A stretch of DNA of 64,000 bases from Thioalkalivibrio sp. ALE14 (GTDB lineage: Bacteria > Pseudomonadota > Gammaproteobacteria > Ectothiorhodospirales > Ectothiorhodospiraceae), in assembly GCF_000376845.1 (NCBI RefSeq), contig NZ_AQXY01000030.1, forward strand, positions 296,555 to 360,554. The letters run 5' to 3'. Both the position numbers and the translations under genes were made by a program. A model generated the notes under the pieces. It did not search any database. It had not been told where the DNA came from and worked only from the letters and a program-made list of their open reading frames with translations. Positions within the stretch are counted from its first letter, which is position 1, and the number at the start of each line of letters is the position of its first letter. Below, one piece after another: positions 37,601-46,900 of this stretch.

Positions 37601-38258
37601 AGTCCTGAGCATGTGGCGTGCAGGGTATTCCACCCCACCGCTGGGCCGAGAAGATAGAGGGGACTGGGCCTGGATCGGTCAAAATCTTGCGCTGACCGAG
37701 GACCTGATGGTGTATGGGCTTGGGCAGGAATTGTTGCTCAATGATTACACCAACCTCACGATCGAGCTGCGGCTAGATGACAGCGAGCAGGAGCGCAGCG
37801 CGGTGGAGACCTTCCGGCTTCGCTGGCGGCGATTCCACGCCCTGACGAATCTCTTCCAATTTTTGGAGCGGATGCTGGTTTACACCACCTCCGAGTTCGA
37901 GAGCGGAGTGATTCCGGAGCCTTCGTTGATGCCCGAGGTGAGCCTGGACGACCGATGGCAGGAGATCGTCGAGGAGACGCTTTCGTCGCTTGAGAAACTG
38001 GTAAGGCAGATGGCTGCCCGGGAATGCGAGTTTCCTGAGGTGGAACACTATAGCGACGATCTGGGGGATGAGCCCTTTGCTGAGCTTGCCTGGCCGACTG
38101 CCTCGCCGCCGGTAGCAATATTGGTCGGGGATCAGGCGAGCTTTTCCGCCAAATGGCACCAAGCCGGCTGGAAAGTAATTACCGACACTGATATGCAGAC
38201 CCGTGGCGAGTCGTGGTGCGTCGAGCAGCTGCCGAAACGCAATTCAGGAGACGATTGA
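31626..38258 (+). CDS. Giant DEAD/DEAH helicase with DUF1998 and C-terminal nuclease-like domain (DruE-like)
   Basis: A 2210-aa protein. The first helicase lobe has TTGTGSGKTECFLYP near residue 100 and VLDELHTYDGAQGAD near 265; the second lobe has TSTLEMGIDIG near 1106 and QRIGRAGRK as motif VI. Zinc-finger-like cysteine pairs occur near 541, 1430 and 1570. The DUF1998 part includes MDAVPGGTGFLKALF near 1675 and CPCRELHQ...CYRC near 1717. Near 1845-1872 the sequence CQPDFLLRADDD and AIFLDGFEFH resembles a PD-(D/E)XK/Vsr-type fold. A strong gaggaggtg site precedes ATG 31626. Druantia's hallmark DruE is a similarly large DUF1998 helicase; DrmA plus DrmB of DISARM would be another comparison. 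Confidence 0.83.
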   Translation: MLPATLAQEVRKQVLHYLQATFRLRDRSTEKALEAFFNDPENGLFKGPWVQVRRPFRLDSGDISGLFDIEIPYVPFRHQATSWRRLTTRGGNQPLHTLVTTGTGSGKTECFLYPVLDHCLRMHQAGKRDGIKAIILYPMNALAADQAGRFAEEILKSPLLSDMVAGKPRARVRVGLYTGRMSSASSKEEGAEPGTYAELTREPAQDGGGEWTYKAITNREAMQADPPDILLTNYKMLDYLLLRPKDVSIWQHNQADPSLLRYLVLDELHTYDGAQGADVACLIRRLKERFSIPRGQLCMVGTSATVAGGDDESNLGPLHKLCQFASTLFEESITDEAVIQEDRYRVDEVVRVPELEVDVLPSAGECEPQHREDSVRYAYRMASLFGGPSYPVEADDPRWPNWTPHYSALRETLAELDDHTRWGVALGEWIRRHPLFQRLLVATEDAPAHWLELLRDLAREDYSFRSVGDLAQRGEVLMGFMALVAQARELRSGKAFPLVPTQVQLWLRELRRIGALVHEEPAFAWLDNPVPEGRHQLPVVHCTECGELAWVGLRDLDADASIEQHGVRGLQLADEVLPIYDAWGFEGHPRSTLVILSPWREGDDPIHSGGQQELEGLRWHLSPSSLVLREGPGPCPLTGERTFPVKVVHEHDHRDNGQRIGVRRCPHCRTLDSLMFIGSRAATIASVAIDEVFGSVLNSDPKLLAFTDSVQDASHRAGFFSARTYHFTLRTALQHLIDDVGEEGLPLADVGERLLAFWAEPETGRPGNMKEAMATLIPPDLREYSDYLDYRNSGARMPPTGLFAEVAQRLTWEATSEFSLMLTHGRTMERHASAALGWESHCIDATLTALRQRFPRIAPRLEDLTDEALRLWVLGMLHRQRERGGLHHPYLMSFARQNYWGKYPFGKVVKGRETFPPQGRYQPRLWTTHPDKRHDHILAPPRDGQMPPWQLVWARRVLGLPGVDDATLVDLLAAFLEAGETAGLLRKLHQDGEKAWYGISDVAARLYPEGEKLLCNSSGYYLYRPPQEAALWRDAPSLSYQDDAGRYDWAAFSKRENYYRTRYRKGALRRVFAHEHTGLLDTPEREGLEASFNDGAHADDPNVLTATSTLEMGIDIGDLSTTMLCSIPPSAASYLQRIGRAGRKTGTALILSVINQRPHDLFFYARPEALLAGEIEPPGCWLDASAVLVRQYLAFCFDQAVREGVLADLPGTGKQLVDEVIQNRAGHIPGLLAWVLEHEAALQQRFIARFALDAMDDTRERFLGESRTERLREAIERAASEFQLQRQLLDNARKRLRDQKSKLEPATEAIDHAEIEREERILRARQRKLNEVSALEVLTEHGLLPNYAFPERGVRFSGAIYHRRSKGEDGEVIETRPPIELVRSGPQAIRELAPGNQFYTHSHRFAIQQIELGSRNQPLMAEWAICGQCGHMRHAAEVQRPEAVPACPQCGHDGPESQTDLGQQRNFLQFARSQAVSYMEYYDSLSADKGEERENERYQLVTSFDQTVEQASGAVGNDTEPFGIEYRSAMVMRQVNAGYQGQYRDLAFGQEKVSSEGFLICADCGMAADPGQGSSEVRHRRSCSGHRESQRRHREGRKDDAYRWEHVYLYRELRSEAVRLLLPDVEPEDVATLEAAIYLGMRLRFQGDPGHLLVQQQLIPNLKLGVTQHYLVLMDAVPGGTGFLKALFQEVDEEGRAGEGMVDVLRRALAALEHCPCRELHQTDDDTDGCYRCLRTYHLQYRADQISREQGIRLLRRLIAAGETRESKKELDEIKPRAMFGSVLEKRFVNHLRDWVVERGREDDWRDVLIGGTRGFEFTLGDGRIWSLQLQPLLGAAQGVSIACQPDFLLRADDDVCRPIAIFLDGFEFHVKPHEAESRLADDFLKRRAILDSQRYWVWSLSWDDLDQSAGDRFRFLSSWMTDDVLVKWRNKMGASFPQVSTVAGDAFTQFKGFLVSPHAEGWQRFGQVVGGFALMRLASSGIGQEASQFNGVLSMWRAGYSTPPLGREDRGDWAWIGQNLALTEDLMVYGLGQELLLNDYTNLTIELRLDDSEQERSAVETFRLRWRRFHALTNLFQFLERMLVYTTSEFESGVIPEPSLMPEVSLDDRWQEIVEETLSSLEKLVRQMAARECEFPEVEHYSDDLGDEPFAELAWPTASPPVAILVGDQASFSAKWHQAGWKVITDTDMQTRGESWCVEQLPKRNSGDD

Positions 38259-40324
38259 TGGCGAAGATGATGCTGCACCGCGACGTGTTGAAGAACTTTG
38301 GCAAGTTGCCGGCCAAGGTGCAGAAGAAGGTGGTCGAGCTGACCCAAAAATTCGAGGAGGACAGCACCCAGGCCAGCATCCACTTGGAATCCATCAATGC
38401 GGCTAAGGACAGCAAGGTGCGCAGTGCCCGCGTTGGCCTCGATTATCGCGCCATCGTGATTGCTCCGGAAAAGGGCGACACCTTCCTTCTGATGCACATC
38501 GATCACCATGATGAGGCTTATCAGTGGTGTCTGAATAAGCGTTTCGAAGCCCATTTGGCGTTGGGCACCCTGCAGGTGTTCGATGTCGAGGAGGCCGAGC
38601 GCTCGCTGGAGACGTCCCAGAATGGTGAGGCGGAAGAAGAACGTTGGGATACCGAAGAGAGCGTTCCCGAATATGTCCTTCAGGATCTGAGTGACGATGA
38701 GCTCTTTCAAGCCGGCGTGCCCGATGCGCTTATCCCCGCAGTCCGAGCCGTGCGTAACGATGATGACTTCGAGCGTTTGGCAGGGTATCTGCCACCGGAG
38801 GCGGAGCAGGTCCTCTACGGCGTCGCATCGGGCATGCCTCTCGAGGAGGCGATCAACGAGATGTTGGGGGCGCTCGATGAGATCGAGAAGCCAACGGGCC
38901 CCGGCGACTTCAGCTATTTGGCCGAGATCACCAACCTGGATCTGGTGCTTGTGCAGGGTGAAGAACACCTGCGCGAGATACTTAGCGAGGACATAGAGGA
39001 GTGGCGGGTTTTTCTACACCCCTACCAGCGCAAGCTGGTGGAGTGGCATACCCGAGGGCCGATGAAGATATTCGGTGCTGCCGGTACCGGCAAAACTGTC
39101 GCGCTAATGCACCGCGCTGCTTGGCTGGCTCAGCGCTGCAGCGATGAAGAAAAGGTTCTGATCACGACGTTCACGACTAACCTATCAGTCACCATCATGG
39201 GGCTGATGAAGAAATTAGCCCCAGGCGTGGTCGATCGCATCGAGGTGACCAACCTGCATCAGCTTGCGAGAACGATTTGTGCACGCGCGCAGTGGCAGGG
39301 AAAGATCGCAGAGAAGGAGGACCTGCAGTCTATCTGGCTGAAGGTTTTGGCCATGCCTGTGGCCACCGAGCTGGATTTCTCGGAAGAGTTCCTGCGCGAC
39401 GAATTTGAGCAGATTATCGACCCGATGGGTATTACTACGGAGGAAGAGTACCTCACGGTCGTTCGCTCGGGACGCAAACCACTTCGCCGGAAGCAGCGCA
39501 AAGCTTTGTGGAAGGTGTTCGTCGAATTACGCCGTCAGCTCTCCGGCCGTAACCTGCTGACCTTCGATGGATTGATTCACCAAGCTCGAGAGGTGGTGGA
39601 GCGTGGCGAATTTCCACGCTATCGCCATGTATTGGTCGACGAGATCCAAGACTTCAGTTTGGAAGCGCTACGGTTGGTCGCCAGCATAAGCCCCATCGCT
39701 GAGGGCCTAGACAACCCACTCTGTGTGGTTGGCGATGGCCACCAGCGTATCTATAACCCGGTCCCTGTCCCGCTTGGTCGGGCTGGCATCGAGGTGCGGG
39801 GTCGGTCGCGTCGCCTGAAGATCAACTACCGTACCAGCGAGGAGATTCGTGACTGGGCCCACGCGGCGCTCGAAGGGTTAGACGTAGATGATCTTGATGG
39901 CGAACGGGCAGTGACCCTTGGGGATCGGTCCATTTTTCATGGTCCAAAGCCTCAGGTCGTCAGTTGTAAAGACGATGATGAGGTAGCCAGTGCTGTGGTC
40001 TCGTGGGTTAAGGGACTAACCGAGAGCAATGGATTCAAGACTCATGAGATCTGCTTGACTCCGCCCAACTCAAAGGTAATCAGTTCCTTGCGCTCGCATG
40101 GCTTTGCTACGGTCGAGCTCAAAGCACGCCAGCCTGACCCTGGACAGGAGGAGAGCGGAGTGCGCTTCGGCACAAAGAAGAGGATCAAGGGCCTGGAGTT
40201 CAAGGCGGTAGCGATACTGGACCAGGGGGGCAATGAGAAGGGCCTAACGGAGCGATTTGAGGACTATGTGGCGGCAAGCCGTGCCCAGCAGCAGCTTCTG
40301 GTTGTGGTCCGTCAAGGAAGCTAA
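38258..40324 (+). CDS. UvrD-like helicase with RelE/ParE-like N-terminal domain
   Basis: A 688-aa protein whose start overlaps the previous stop (TGATG). Residues 1-100 resemble a RelE-like fold, with VRSARVGLDYRAIVI and MHIDHHDEAYQWC matching the DYRAI..HRDEAY pattern of RelE toxins. A helical linker follows, then an SF1 helicase: GAAGTGKTVALMHRA near residue 272, LVDEIQDFSLEALR near 460, and at the end KGLEFKAVAILDQ with ASRAQQQLLVVV. The second position of the toxin-like domain is unclear as to activity. Last gene of the plus-strand cluster. Confidence 0.78.
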   Translation: MAKMMLHRDVLKNFGKLPAKVQKKVVELTQKFEEDSTQASIHLESINAAKDSKVRSARVGLDYRAIVIAPEKGDTFLLMHIDHHDEAYQWCLNKRFEAHLALGTLQVFDVEEAERSLETSQNGEAEEERWDTEESVPEYVLQDLSDDELFQAGVPDALIPAVRAVRNDDDFERLAGYLPPEAEQVLYGVASGMPLEEAINEMLGALDEIEKPTGPGDFSYLAEITNLDLVLVQGEEHLREILSEDIEEWRVFLHPYQRKLVEWHTRGPMKIFGAAGTGKTVALMHRAAWLAQRCSDEEKVLITTFTTNLSVTIMGLMKKLAPGVVDRIEVTNLHQLARTICARAQWQGKIAEKEDLQSIWLKVLAMPVATELDFSEEFLRDEFEQIIDPMGITTEEEYLTVVRSGRKPLRRKQRKALWKVFVELRRQLSGRNLLTFDGLIHQAREVVERGEFPRYRHVLVDEIQDFSLEALRLVASISPIAEGLDNPLCVVGDGHQRIYNPVPVPLGRAGIEVRGRSRRLKINYRTSEEIRDWAHAALEGLDVDDLDGERAVTLGDRSIFHGPKPQVVSCKDDDEVASAVVSWVKGLTESNGFKTHEICLTPPNSKVISSLRSHGFATVELKARQPDPGQEESGVRFGTKKRIKGLEFKAVAILDQGGNEKGLTERFEDYVAASRAQQQLLVVVRQGS

Positions 40325-40436
40325 CGCTATGTAAGGCATTAGGCCCGCTATCATCGCCTCCCCGCCTCGAATGGACAGGGCACAAGCGTCTGTTGTGAGG
40401 CCGTTCGAAAGGCTAGTGAAGCCCCGTCCTGGCGAC

Positions 40437-43400
40437 TTAGAGCGTTGAGCTGACCTCTTGATAAAAGCAGAAAGCGTTGGCCAGCTGCATCTGATGTGGC
40501 GTTCGGCATTCGGCTTCGAAGATGGCTGGGGCCCCGACGAGGATTGCGAGGGCCTTGGCTCGCGACACCGCAACGTTAAGCCGGTTGGCGCTGTAGAGGA
40601 AGTCCATGCCGCGTGGGGCATCCAGGTGGCTGGATGTCGTGAGGGAGTAGATCACCACCGGTGCTTCCTGCCCCTGGAACTTGTCCACGGTCCCGACGCG
40701 TGCGCCCTCAGGAAGTCGTTTCTGGATCTCGAAGACCTGGGCGTTGTAGGGCGCGATGATCAGGATGTCATCCAGGGTGAGCTCCGCCTGCGAGCCCTTG
40801 CGGTTGGTCCACGAAGTATGTGAGCACATGAGCTGATCGAAGAGTTGGGCGATGGCCTTGGCCTCCTCGGTTGCCGCGCTGGTATTGCCGGAATGTTCGA
40901 TAGGCAGATACCGAAGGCCGCTGCCCTTGATGGTCGCGTCCGAATGGATGGCCTGTTGGGAGCAGCCATCGACGGCGTTCAGTTTGCCGTCGTAGAAAAG
41001 CTCAGAGTTGAACGCACAGATGTCCGGGTGTAGGCGCCAGGTTTTGTCCAAGAACAGGCCTCGATGGGAAGGGATGGTCGCTTCTTCACCGAGAAGGTGT
41101 TCAAGGGCGGACACGTCGACACCATCGGGATGCGAGCCCTGGCTGGGTTGCTCAAGCTGTTGGGGGTCTCCGAGCATGACCATATTGGGGGCGGCATAAC
41201 CAACGGCGAGTGCGTTGGCCAGGGAAAGCTGTCCGGCCTCGTCGATCACGAGCGTATCCACCGCGTCTCGGGCAGCGGGGTTCGCCCAGAAAAACTGCGT
41301 CCCACCGGCGACCTGGACGTCTCCCGAGCTCAATGCATCCAGGAGTTTATCGGCTTTGTCGAAGTAACGGATGTGATGCGGTTCGTCCTTGTCTCCCTTG
41401 TCCGGCTTCTGGCCCATCTGCAGTTCGACGCCCATTTCTTCCGCCGCCTCGGCGACGCTGTCGAGGAGGTTGCGAATCACCTTGTGACTGTTGGCTGTGA
41501 CCCCGACCTTTCGGCCGTGACGCACGCGCTCACAGATCATCCGGGCACCGGTGTAGCTCTTGCCCGTCCCCGGCGGCCCCTGGATGGGCAGCACGCCGCC
41601 ATCCATTGCGGGTGCGATCCGTAGCGCGGCGTCGAGGGGCGTTTCATTCGGGTGTCGGAGCTCTTGGCCGCCGTTGTCCGGCGGCTCGCGAAGGAGCAAC
41701 GCGCGGGCGCTCTGGTATGGTCCGGCGCCCTCTATCCCATGCGCTGCGACATATTCGCCGAGGGCGAGAACGGAGTCCGAGAGGACCTTGGTGTCTACGC
41801 GGTCGAACTTGAACACGCATGTCGGATGTTCGCCCGCCGTATCTCTCATCTTCTGGATGGTGATGGTCTGGTGGGAAGTGTCCACTTCAGCCGCTTTACC
41901 GATCTTCGCGCCGCCGAGCGTTTTCAGAGTATCGCCAGCGCGCAGATCGGTATCCTGCGACTCAAACGCATACTGATCGAGCGGGATGCCGGTCTTCGAA
42001 CGCCCGACCGTTTCCATGAACGTCATGTCCCCGATCGCGGATTTCTCATGGATCAGTTCGTCCGCGGACAGATCGCAAAGTCGGAAATACTCCCACCAAT
42101 TGGCCTTGTCCTCCCGGCGATGCCATTCGAGCGAGTGCGCGAGGATCCATCGGGCTTGCTGCTCCGGCGTCCGCTCGGCCGGATCCGCCGGGACGTCGTG
42201 CGTAAGCTGGGCGATCAACTCCTGAATATGCCGCTCGGCCTCGCTCTGGTCCTCGCGTTCGCGGGGCTCAGGCGGCTCCGGCCGCGGCACGTCCTTACCC
42301 GAATGGATCAGGTCCTGCCGAAGCCTCTCCAACCAGTCCCGCAGGCCAGCGGTGGCGAAGCAGTCGTCCGCGTTGTACTGCTGGACGGTCTTCCGGGTGT
42401 CGTCATCAATCGCGCCCAGGTCGTCCAGCTCCAGCGCGAATGACAGGCGCGTCAGGGCAGAGTTGGCTTCGGGCATCGCCACCTGGCGCTCGAAATCGAA
42501 GAACGGTTCGAGCTTTTTGATCGAGTAACTCTCGACGCCTGCGCGCAGGGCATGCCGGGTGACGCTGAGCAGGTCGACGAACACCTCATCCCTGAGCAGG
42601 TTGTCGAGTTCCAGCACCCGCGTCGCGTAACGGCCCATCAGACGCTTGAGAGCCGCGGGTTCGTAGGGCGCGAAGTGGTAGACGTGCAGGTCCGGGTAGG
42701 TATTCTTCCGCTCGGTCACGAAGTCGATGAAGGCCTCGAAGGCGGCCTTCTCTTCCTCGCGGTCAAGGGCCCAGTGGGATTGGTAGTGCCATGCACCTTG
42801 TTCGTCCTGGTAGGCGTAGCCGAACAGATACTCCAGTCCGTGCTCGCCGACGAAGGCGTCGCTCTCGATGTCGAAGAAGATGTCGCCCTTCGAGGGCTTC
42901 GGAAGGGCTGTCAGGCCGAAGCCTGGCTCGGGCTCAAGCAACTCGTATTCGGGTAAACCGCTTTGGCGTGACTTGAGCTGGATAGCCGCCTGATGGCGTG
43001 TTTTCTCAAGAGCCTGCACGGAACCGCGCTCGGGACGGAATCCGAGCGGCACAGGGACCTGTGCGAGCGCTTCGACCGTGTCGACGCCCTGCTTGCGCCA
43101 TTCGTTGATTTGCCCCTTCGTGATGCCGGCGACCAGCGACAGATGGTCGTCCGCGCGCCGGCGGTCGTCGCATTCGCGCTGCCAGCGGCACATGTCGCAG
43201 TGGGGTTTGGGATCCGGGTAGGTGCAGGCTTCATCCGCTGTGCCCGCCGCCTGCTCGGCCGCACGTTTCACGCGTCGGTAGTACGCACCGTAGTCGGCAA
43301 CACGAAACCACTGCGGCTCATACCCACTCCAGGGCACGACCACTCCAACCTGATCGGGTTCGGTGCCCTGCATGGAGGCGAGGAGGTCGGCGTAGAGGCA

Positions 43401-43844
43401 GAGTTGAAGGATCGTGGCCCCCTTGGTTTCCCGCGAGAGTTTCGTGTCCACGATCCGGTAGCTGTAGTCCCCGAGGGCGCTTGGAATGTCGACTCGAAGC
43501 AGGACGTCGGCCCGTCCGCTCCAGACACCATCGCGCAATGCGGCCTGGACGATTACTTCGGCACCGGCCTCCATCGCCTCGCGTGTTGTCTGTACCACCT
43601 CGTCCGTGATGCCGACCCCATCAATGGGAACAACTGACAAACCGTGGTCGGTCAGCGCCTGGATGAACGCGCTTTCGTGTCGGAAGCCGCGCTCGCGAAG
43701 GATTTCGGCCAGGGGATCGTAATAGTCCGGCTTGGCTCGCTGGCCGGTCTGCTGCTGCCAGTCGAGCACGGTCAGGTGATCACACGCGGCATGCGCGACG
43801 AGATCCGTGGCACTGAGTGTGATTTTGCCCTCATTCACTTGCAT
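40437..43844 (-). CDS. RecB/Cas4-like nuclease fused to DEDD exonuclease-like and SF1 helicase domains (TM0106 family)
   Basis: An 1135-aa multi-domain protein. Residues 1-240 hold a Cas4/RecB-like nuclease with Cys near 21 and the CDMCRWQREC triplet near 216 (Fe-S ligands) and IVDTKLSR in the D-x-K position near 131. Residues 320-520 look like an RNase H-fold exonuclease (DIFFDIESD, NADDCFAT). The rest is a DNA2/UPF1-type helicase: IQGPPGTGKSYTGA near 753, VIDEAGQLSLANA, LGDPQQLEQPSQ, then TVDKFQGQEAPVVIYS and NVAVSRAKALAI. It is convergent to the defence cluster, with 112 bases between the stops. End processing in repair or defence is plausible. Confidence 0.85.
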   Translation of the reverse strand: MQVNEGKITLSATDLVAHAACDHLTVLDWQQQTGQRAKPDYYDPLAEILRERGFRHESAFIQALTDHGLSVVPIDGVGITDEVVQTTREAMEAGAEVIVQAALRDGVWSGRADVLLRVDIPSALGDYSYRIVDTKLSRETKGATILQLCLYADLLASMQGTEPDQVGVVVPWSGYEPQWFRVADYGAYYRRVKRAAEQAAGTADEACTYPDPKPHCDMCRWQRECDDRRRADDHLSLVAGITKGQINEWRKQGVDTVEALAQVPVPLGFRPERGSVQALEKTRHQAAIQLKSRQSGLPEYELLEPEPGFGLTALPKPSKGDIFFDIESDAFVGEHGLEYLFGYAYQDEQGAWHYQSHWALDREEEKAAFEAFIDFVTERKNTYPDLHVYHFAPYEPAALKRLMGRYATRVLELDNLLRDEVFVDLLSVTRHALRAGVESYSIKKLEPFFDFERQVAMPEANSALTRLSFALELDDLGAIDDDTRKTVQQYNADDCFATAGLRDWLERLRQDLIHSGKDVPRPEPPEPREREDQSEAERHIQELIAQLTHDVPADPAERTPEQQARWILAHSLEWHRREDKANWWEYFRLCDLSADELIHEKSAIGDMTFMETVGRSKTGIPLDQYAFESQDTDLRAGDTLKTLGGAKIGKAAEVDTSHQTITIQKMRDTAGEHPTCVFKFDRVDTKVLSDSVLALGEYVAAHGIEGAGPYQSARALLLREPPDNGGQELRHPNETPLDAALRIAPAMDGGVLPIQGPPGTGKSYTGARMICERVRHGRKVGVTANSHKVIRNLLDSVAEAAEEMGVELQMGQKPDKGDKDEPHHIRYFDKADKLLDALSSGDVQVAGGTQFFWANPAARDAVDTLVIDEAGQLSLANALAVGYAAPNMVMLGDPQQLEQPSQGSHPDGVDVSALEHLLGEEATIPSHRGLFLDKTWRLHPDICAFNSELFYDGKLNAVDGCSQQAIHSDATIKGSGLRYLPIEHSGNTSAATEEAKAIAQLFDQLMCSHTSWTNRKGSQAELTLDDILIIAPYNAQVFEIQKRLPEGARVGTVDKFQGQEAPVVIYSLTTSSHLDAPRGMDFLYSANRLNVAVSRAKALAILVGAPAIFEAECRTPHQMQLANAFCFYQEVSSTL

Positions 43845-43978
43845 GCAGGATTCCTTTCCACGATCGGTGCGTTTGCAGGTGATGGTAGCAACAGGGGTGG
43901 CTCATATTGTGAGCCACCGTGGGAGTGTTTCCTTCTGTGTCGTATCCCCCGCTACTCCGCGCCCATCCGACCGGACTG

Positions 43979-46900
43979 TCAGTCCTTCACTGGGGGAGGC
44001 TGGATCCGATTCGCACTCATCAGTGCGATTGCTGCGAGATGCAGAACGTACTTGTATGCATGCGCCGACATGCGGCGGCCATTCGATGTTGGTAGGAGCA
44101 GGGTAACGGTCAGCTTTCCGTACCGGCGGTCTTTGCTCTTGAGCGTGGTATGAGGGTTGCTTTGAACGGAAATGCCGAGTCGATCCCTCCATCGTTTCAA
44201 CTGCGTCTCCTCGTCAATCCGGCTCTTCTCGGCATACACGTGTGTACCGACAATCATCCCGGGGTCGTCGGCCAAGTGGCGGAGAAGCTCCACAAACGGC
44301 TTGGCTTTCTGGGGTGTGTAAAACCGAACTCCGGAGTTCTTCGCTTCGACGTGGGTGAGGCAGTGCTCAATAGTGGGGCCGATGTCGCCTTGGGGGCCTG
44401 CTGGCGAAAGCAGGCCTCTCATGCGTTCGATCATGCGGTTTGCAAGTCGCGAGTCTGCGTCGCTTTCCAGTGGGGCCGGGGTGAGCGGCACCCCGGGTCC
44501 GCGGAATCCGAGCTTCCGGACTTTGGTGACGAACCGCGGTTGGCCCTTCTTCGACTTGATTGAAGCGATTGCTTGGGCGGCATCAATGATGGCCTGGCAG
44601 CGGCGGTCCCCGAATCCCGAGCGCTTGGCAATGAGTGGCAGGGGGTAGCCGTCATCGTGATCCTTCAGAATCCGGATAAGGTCGTGCGCGGCCATTGGGG
44701 CGGGCGCATGGTTGGGGACATTGACGGTAATGGGGGCCGTCGCTGGTTGAACGACAGGCGGGGCGTGTTTCGTCGTTGGGAGGGCCTTGACGATTCTTGG
44801 ACGCAGGCTGGCGGCGGAAGCCGGATCGGGTTGGCGCTGATCCTTCAGAAAGCGTTTCGTGGATTCATACGACTGCCCGAGCAGCTGCGCGCAGACGGTG
44901 GCCTGCATTCGAGGCAGCGTCTGGCGGACCTTCTCGTACAGCACCAAATCCATGCCATGCAGATAGGTGGTGAGGGTCATTTCCGGTGAGACGTGCCCGG
45001 CGATGGCGCCGATCGCGTGCAGCCTCTTCACGGAGTCCGGCCGCCCTCCGGTGAGCCGGGAAACGAAGGTCGTGTCGACGGGGCGTTGGGCTTTCAGGTC
45101 GTGGATTTCGTGATCGCGCTCGGGTATCTCCGCGCGCAGGTGCCAACGGCTCAGGGCGGCGTGGCGTAGCGAGTACATGACCACGTCGGGGTTGTTCGTG
45201 ACCTGCCGAAGGATCGGCTGCAACTGTGTCTGCAGTAGATTGCCGTCGATGCGCAGATCTCTATCCGGGCTCTCGCTCATCAGCAGGGCCCTGGGGACTT
45301 TTCCGAACAAGGCTTGCAGTTGTGCCACACGGCTGGAAAACCAGTGGAATTCATCGTCCGGGCACAGTGCGGCCAGGTCGATCCGACGCAGTGACGGTCG
45401 ACTCTTGTTCGTGCCGTAGCGGTTCGTCCTGACGGTTATGACGGTGTCGGATGCTCCCACCAGGATTTCACTGAGACGCAGCTTCATGCACTCGGCCGGG
45501 CGAAGTCCGGCGCGAAAGCCGAGGAACAAAGCCATCTCGAGCGTTTCCTTTCGGGTGGGGTGGCTCTTGTACTGCGCCTGGATGGCCTTTCGCGTGGCCT
45601 GGTATTCCGACTCCGTAATAATGAGGGCGCGAACGCGGGGGGTCCCTCGACTGGTTCCGGTCAGGGTGGTTTCGAGTGGTGCTACCCCATGCTGGGCACA
45701 AAGGTATGTGTGGAACTCCTCCAGTGCAGAGGCCGGGAGATCCTTGTCCTTCCAGCGGGTCTGGTGCAGCACGTCCGAATACAGCTCTCCGAAATCGTCG
45801 GTGTTCATGTCCCGAAGATCGTCGATTTCCGCGCTAGCCAGCAGGCTGATCAGGGGCCGTGCGACTGGCGCCAGATAGCTGCCGTAGACGGTGCTGGGTG
45901 CCAGCGGCTTTCGGTGCCATGAGGATCCATACGACAGGAGCACGATGGCCCAGTGGGCCAGTAGGTCCGCGACGACATGATGGCCGAGGGCCTGGGTGCT
46001 CATCAGATCTTCCAGTCGGCGCACGCAGTCGGTCCGTGAAAGTTTTTTCGAGTGCTTGTCATCGAAAGCCTTCAACAGGCGCCGGGCGACGCGACTGGTG
46101 TCCTTGTCGGGCGTGCCGCCTGGCCTGATGGGATAGGGCAACGAAACCGCATCGGGGACTGCCTTGGGCGGCTGAGTGCTCAGCTTTGTATTGCGCGAAA
46201 CCCGCTGATTCAGCAACGCCACCCAGCGGTCTGGGGGCAGGGAGCAGCTGGGCATGCGCCCCAGCGCGTATTCCGCGAGATAGGCAGGAACGGAAGCGTC
46301 GGGTTCTCGTTCCAGAGCGGCCCAGGCTCCCTGACACCACTGGCCGGGCGTCAGATCCGGCGGGGTCGATATTCCCAGATCGGTCATGAGCCCGCGGATC
46401 GTGCTCACGACCTCCTTCGCTCGCTGGCCAGCGTTCTTCCCGGATGGCACGGGAAATGGCTCAGCTGGGTGGTGTCGCAGATAATTCGCAACCAGAGCGG
46501 CCGTAAGATCGTCGATGCACCACCGGTGGAGAGCTTCGTCCTCGCCTACCAGATTCAGCCGTGGCGCGTCCGCCTTCGGAATGCGGATGTCCATCCACAG
46601 TTGCTCACCGCACTGCTGTATTGAGCTCGATCGCAGGGCATGTGGCAGGAAGCCGAGGTACCGCGCGTTACAGAAGCCTCCAAAGAGCACTGCGCTGGCC
46701 AACACCAGTTCCGCGCGTCGGGTGGCGAGGGTCGTGGTGCCCTCTTCATGCCAGCGTTTTTCGTGCTTGTGTAGCTCGTCGAGTGCGGATGCAAACTCTT
46801 TGCGGATGGTTACGAAACACGTACCCCGTCGGAAATGCTCCTCATCGCGCAGCAGACGGTCTCGAGGTAAATCCAGAAAAAGGTTGGGTGCGGTGAGTGA

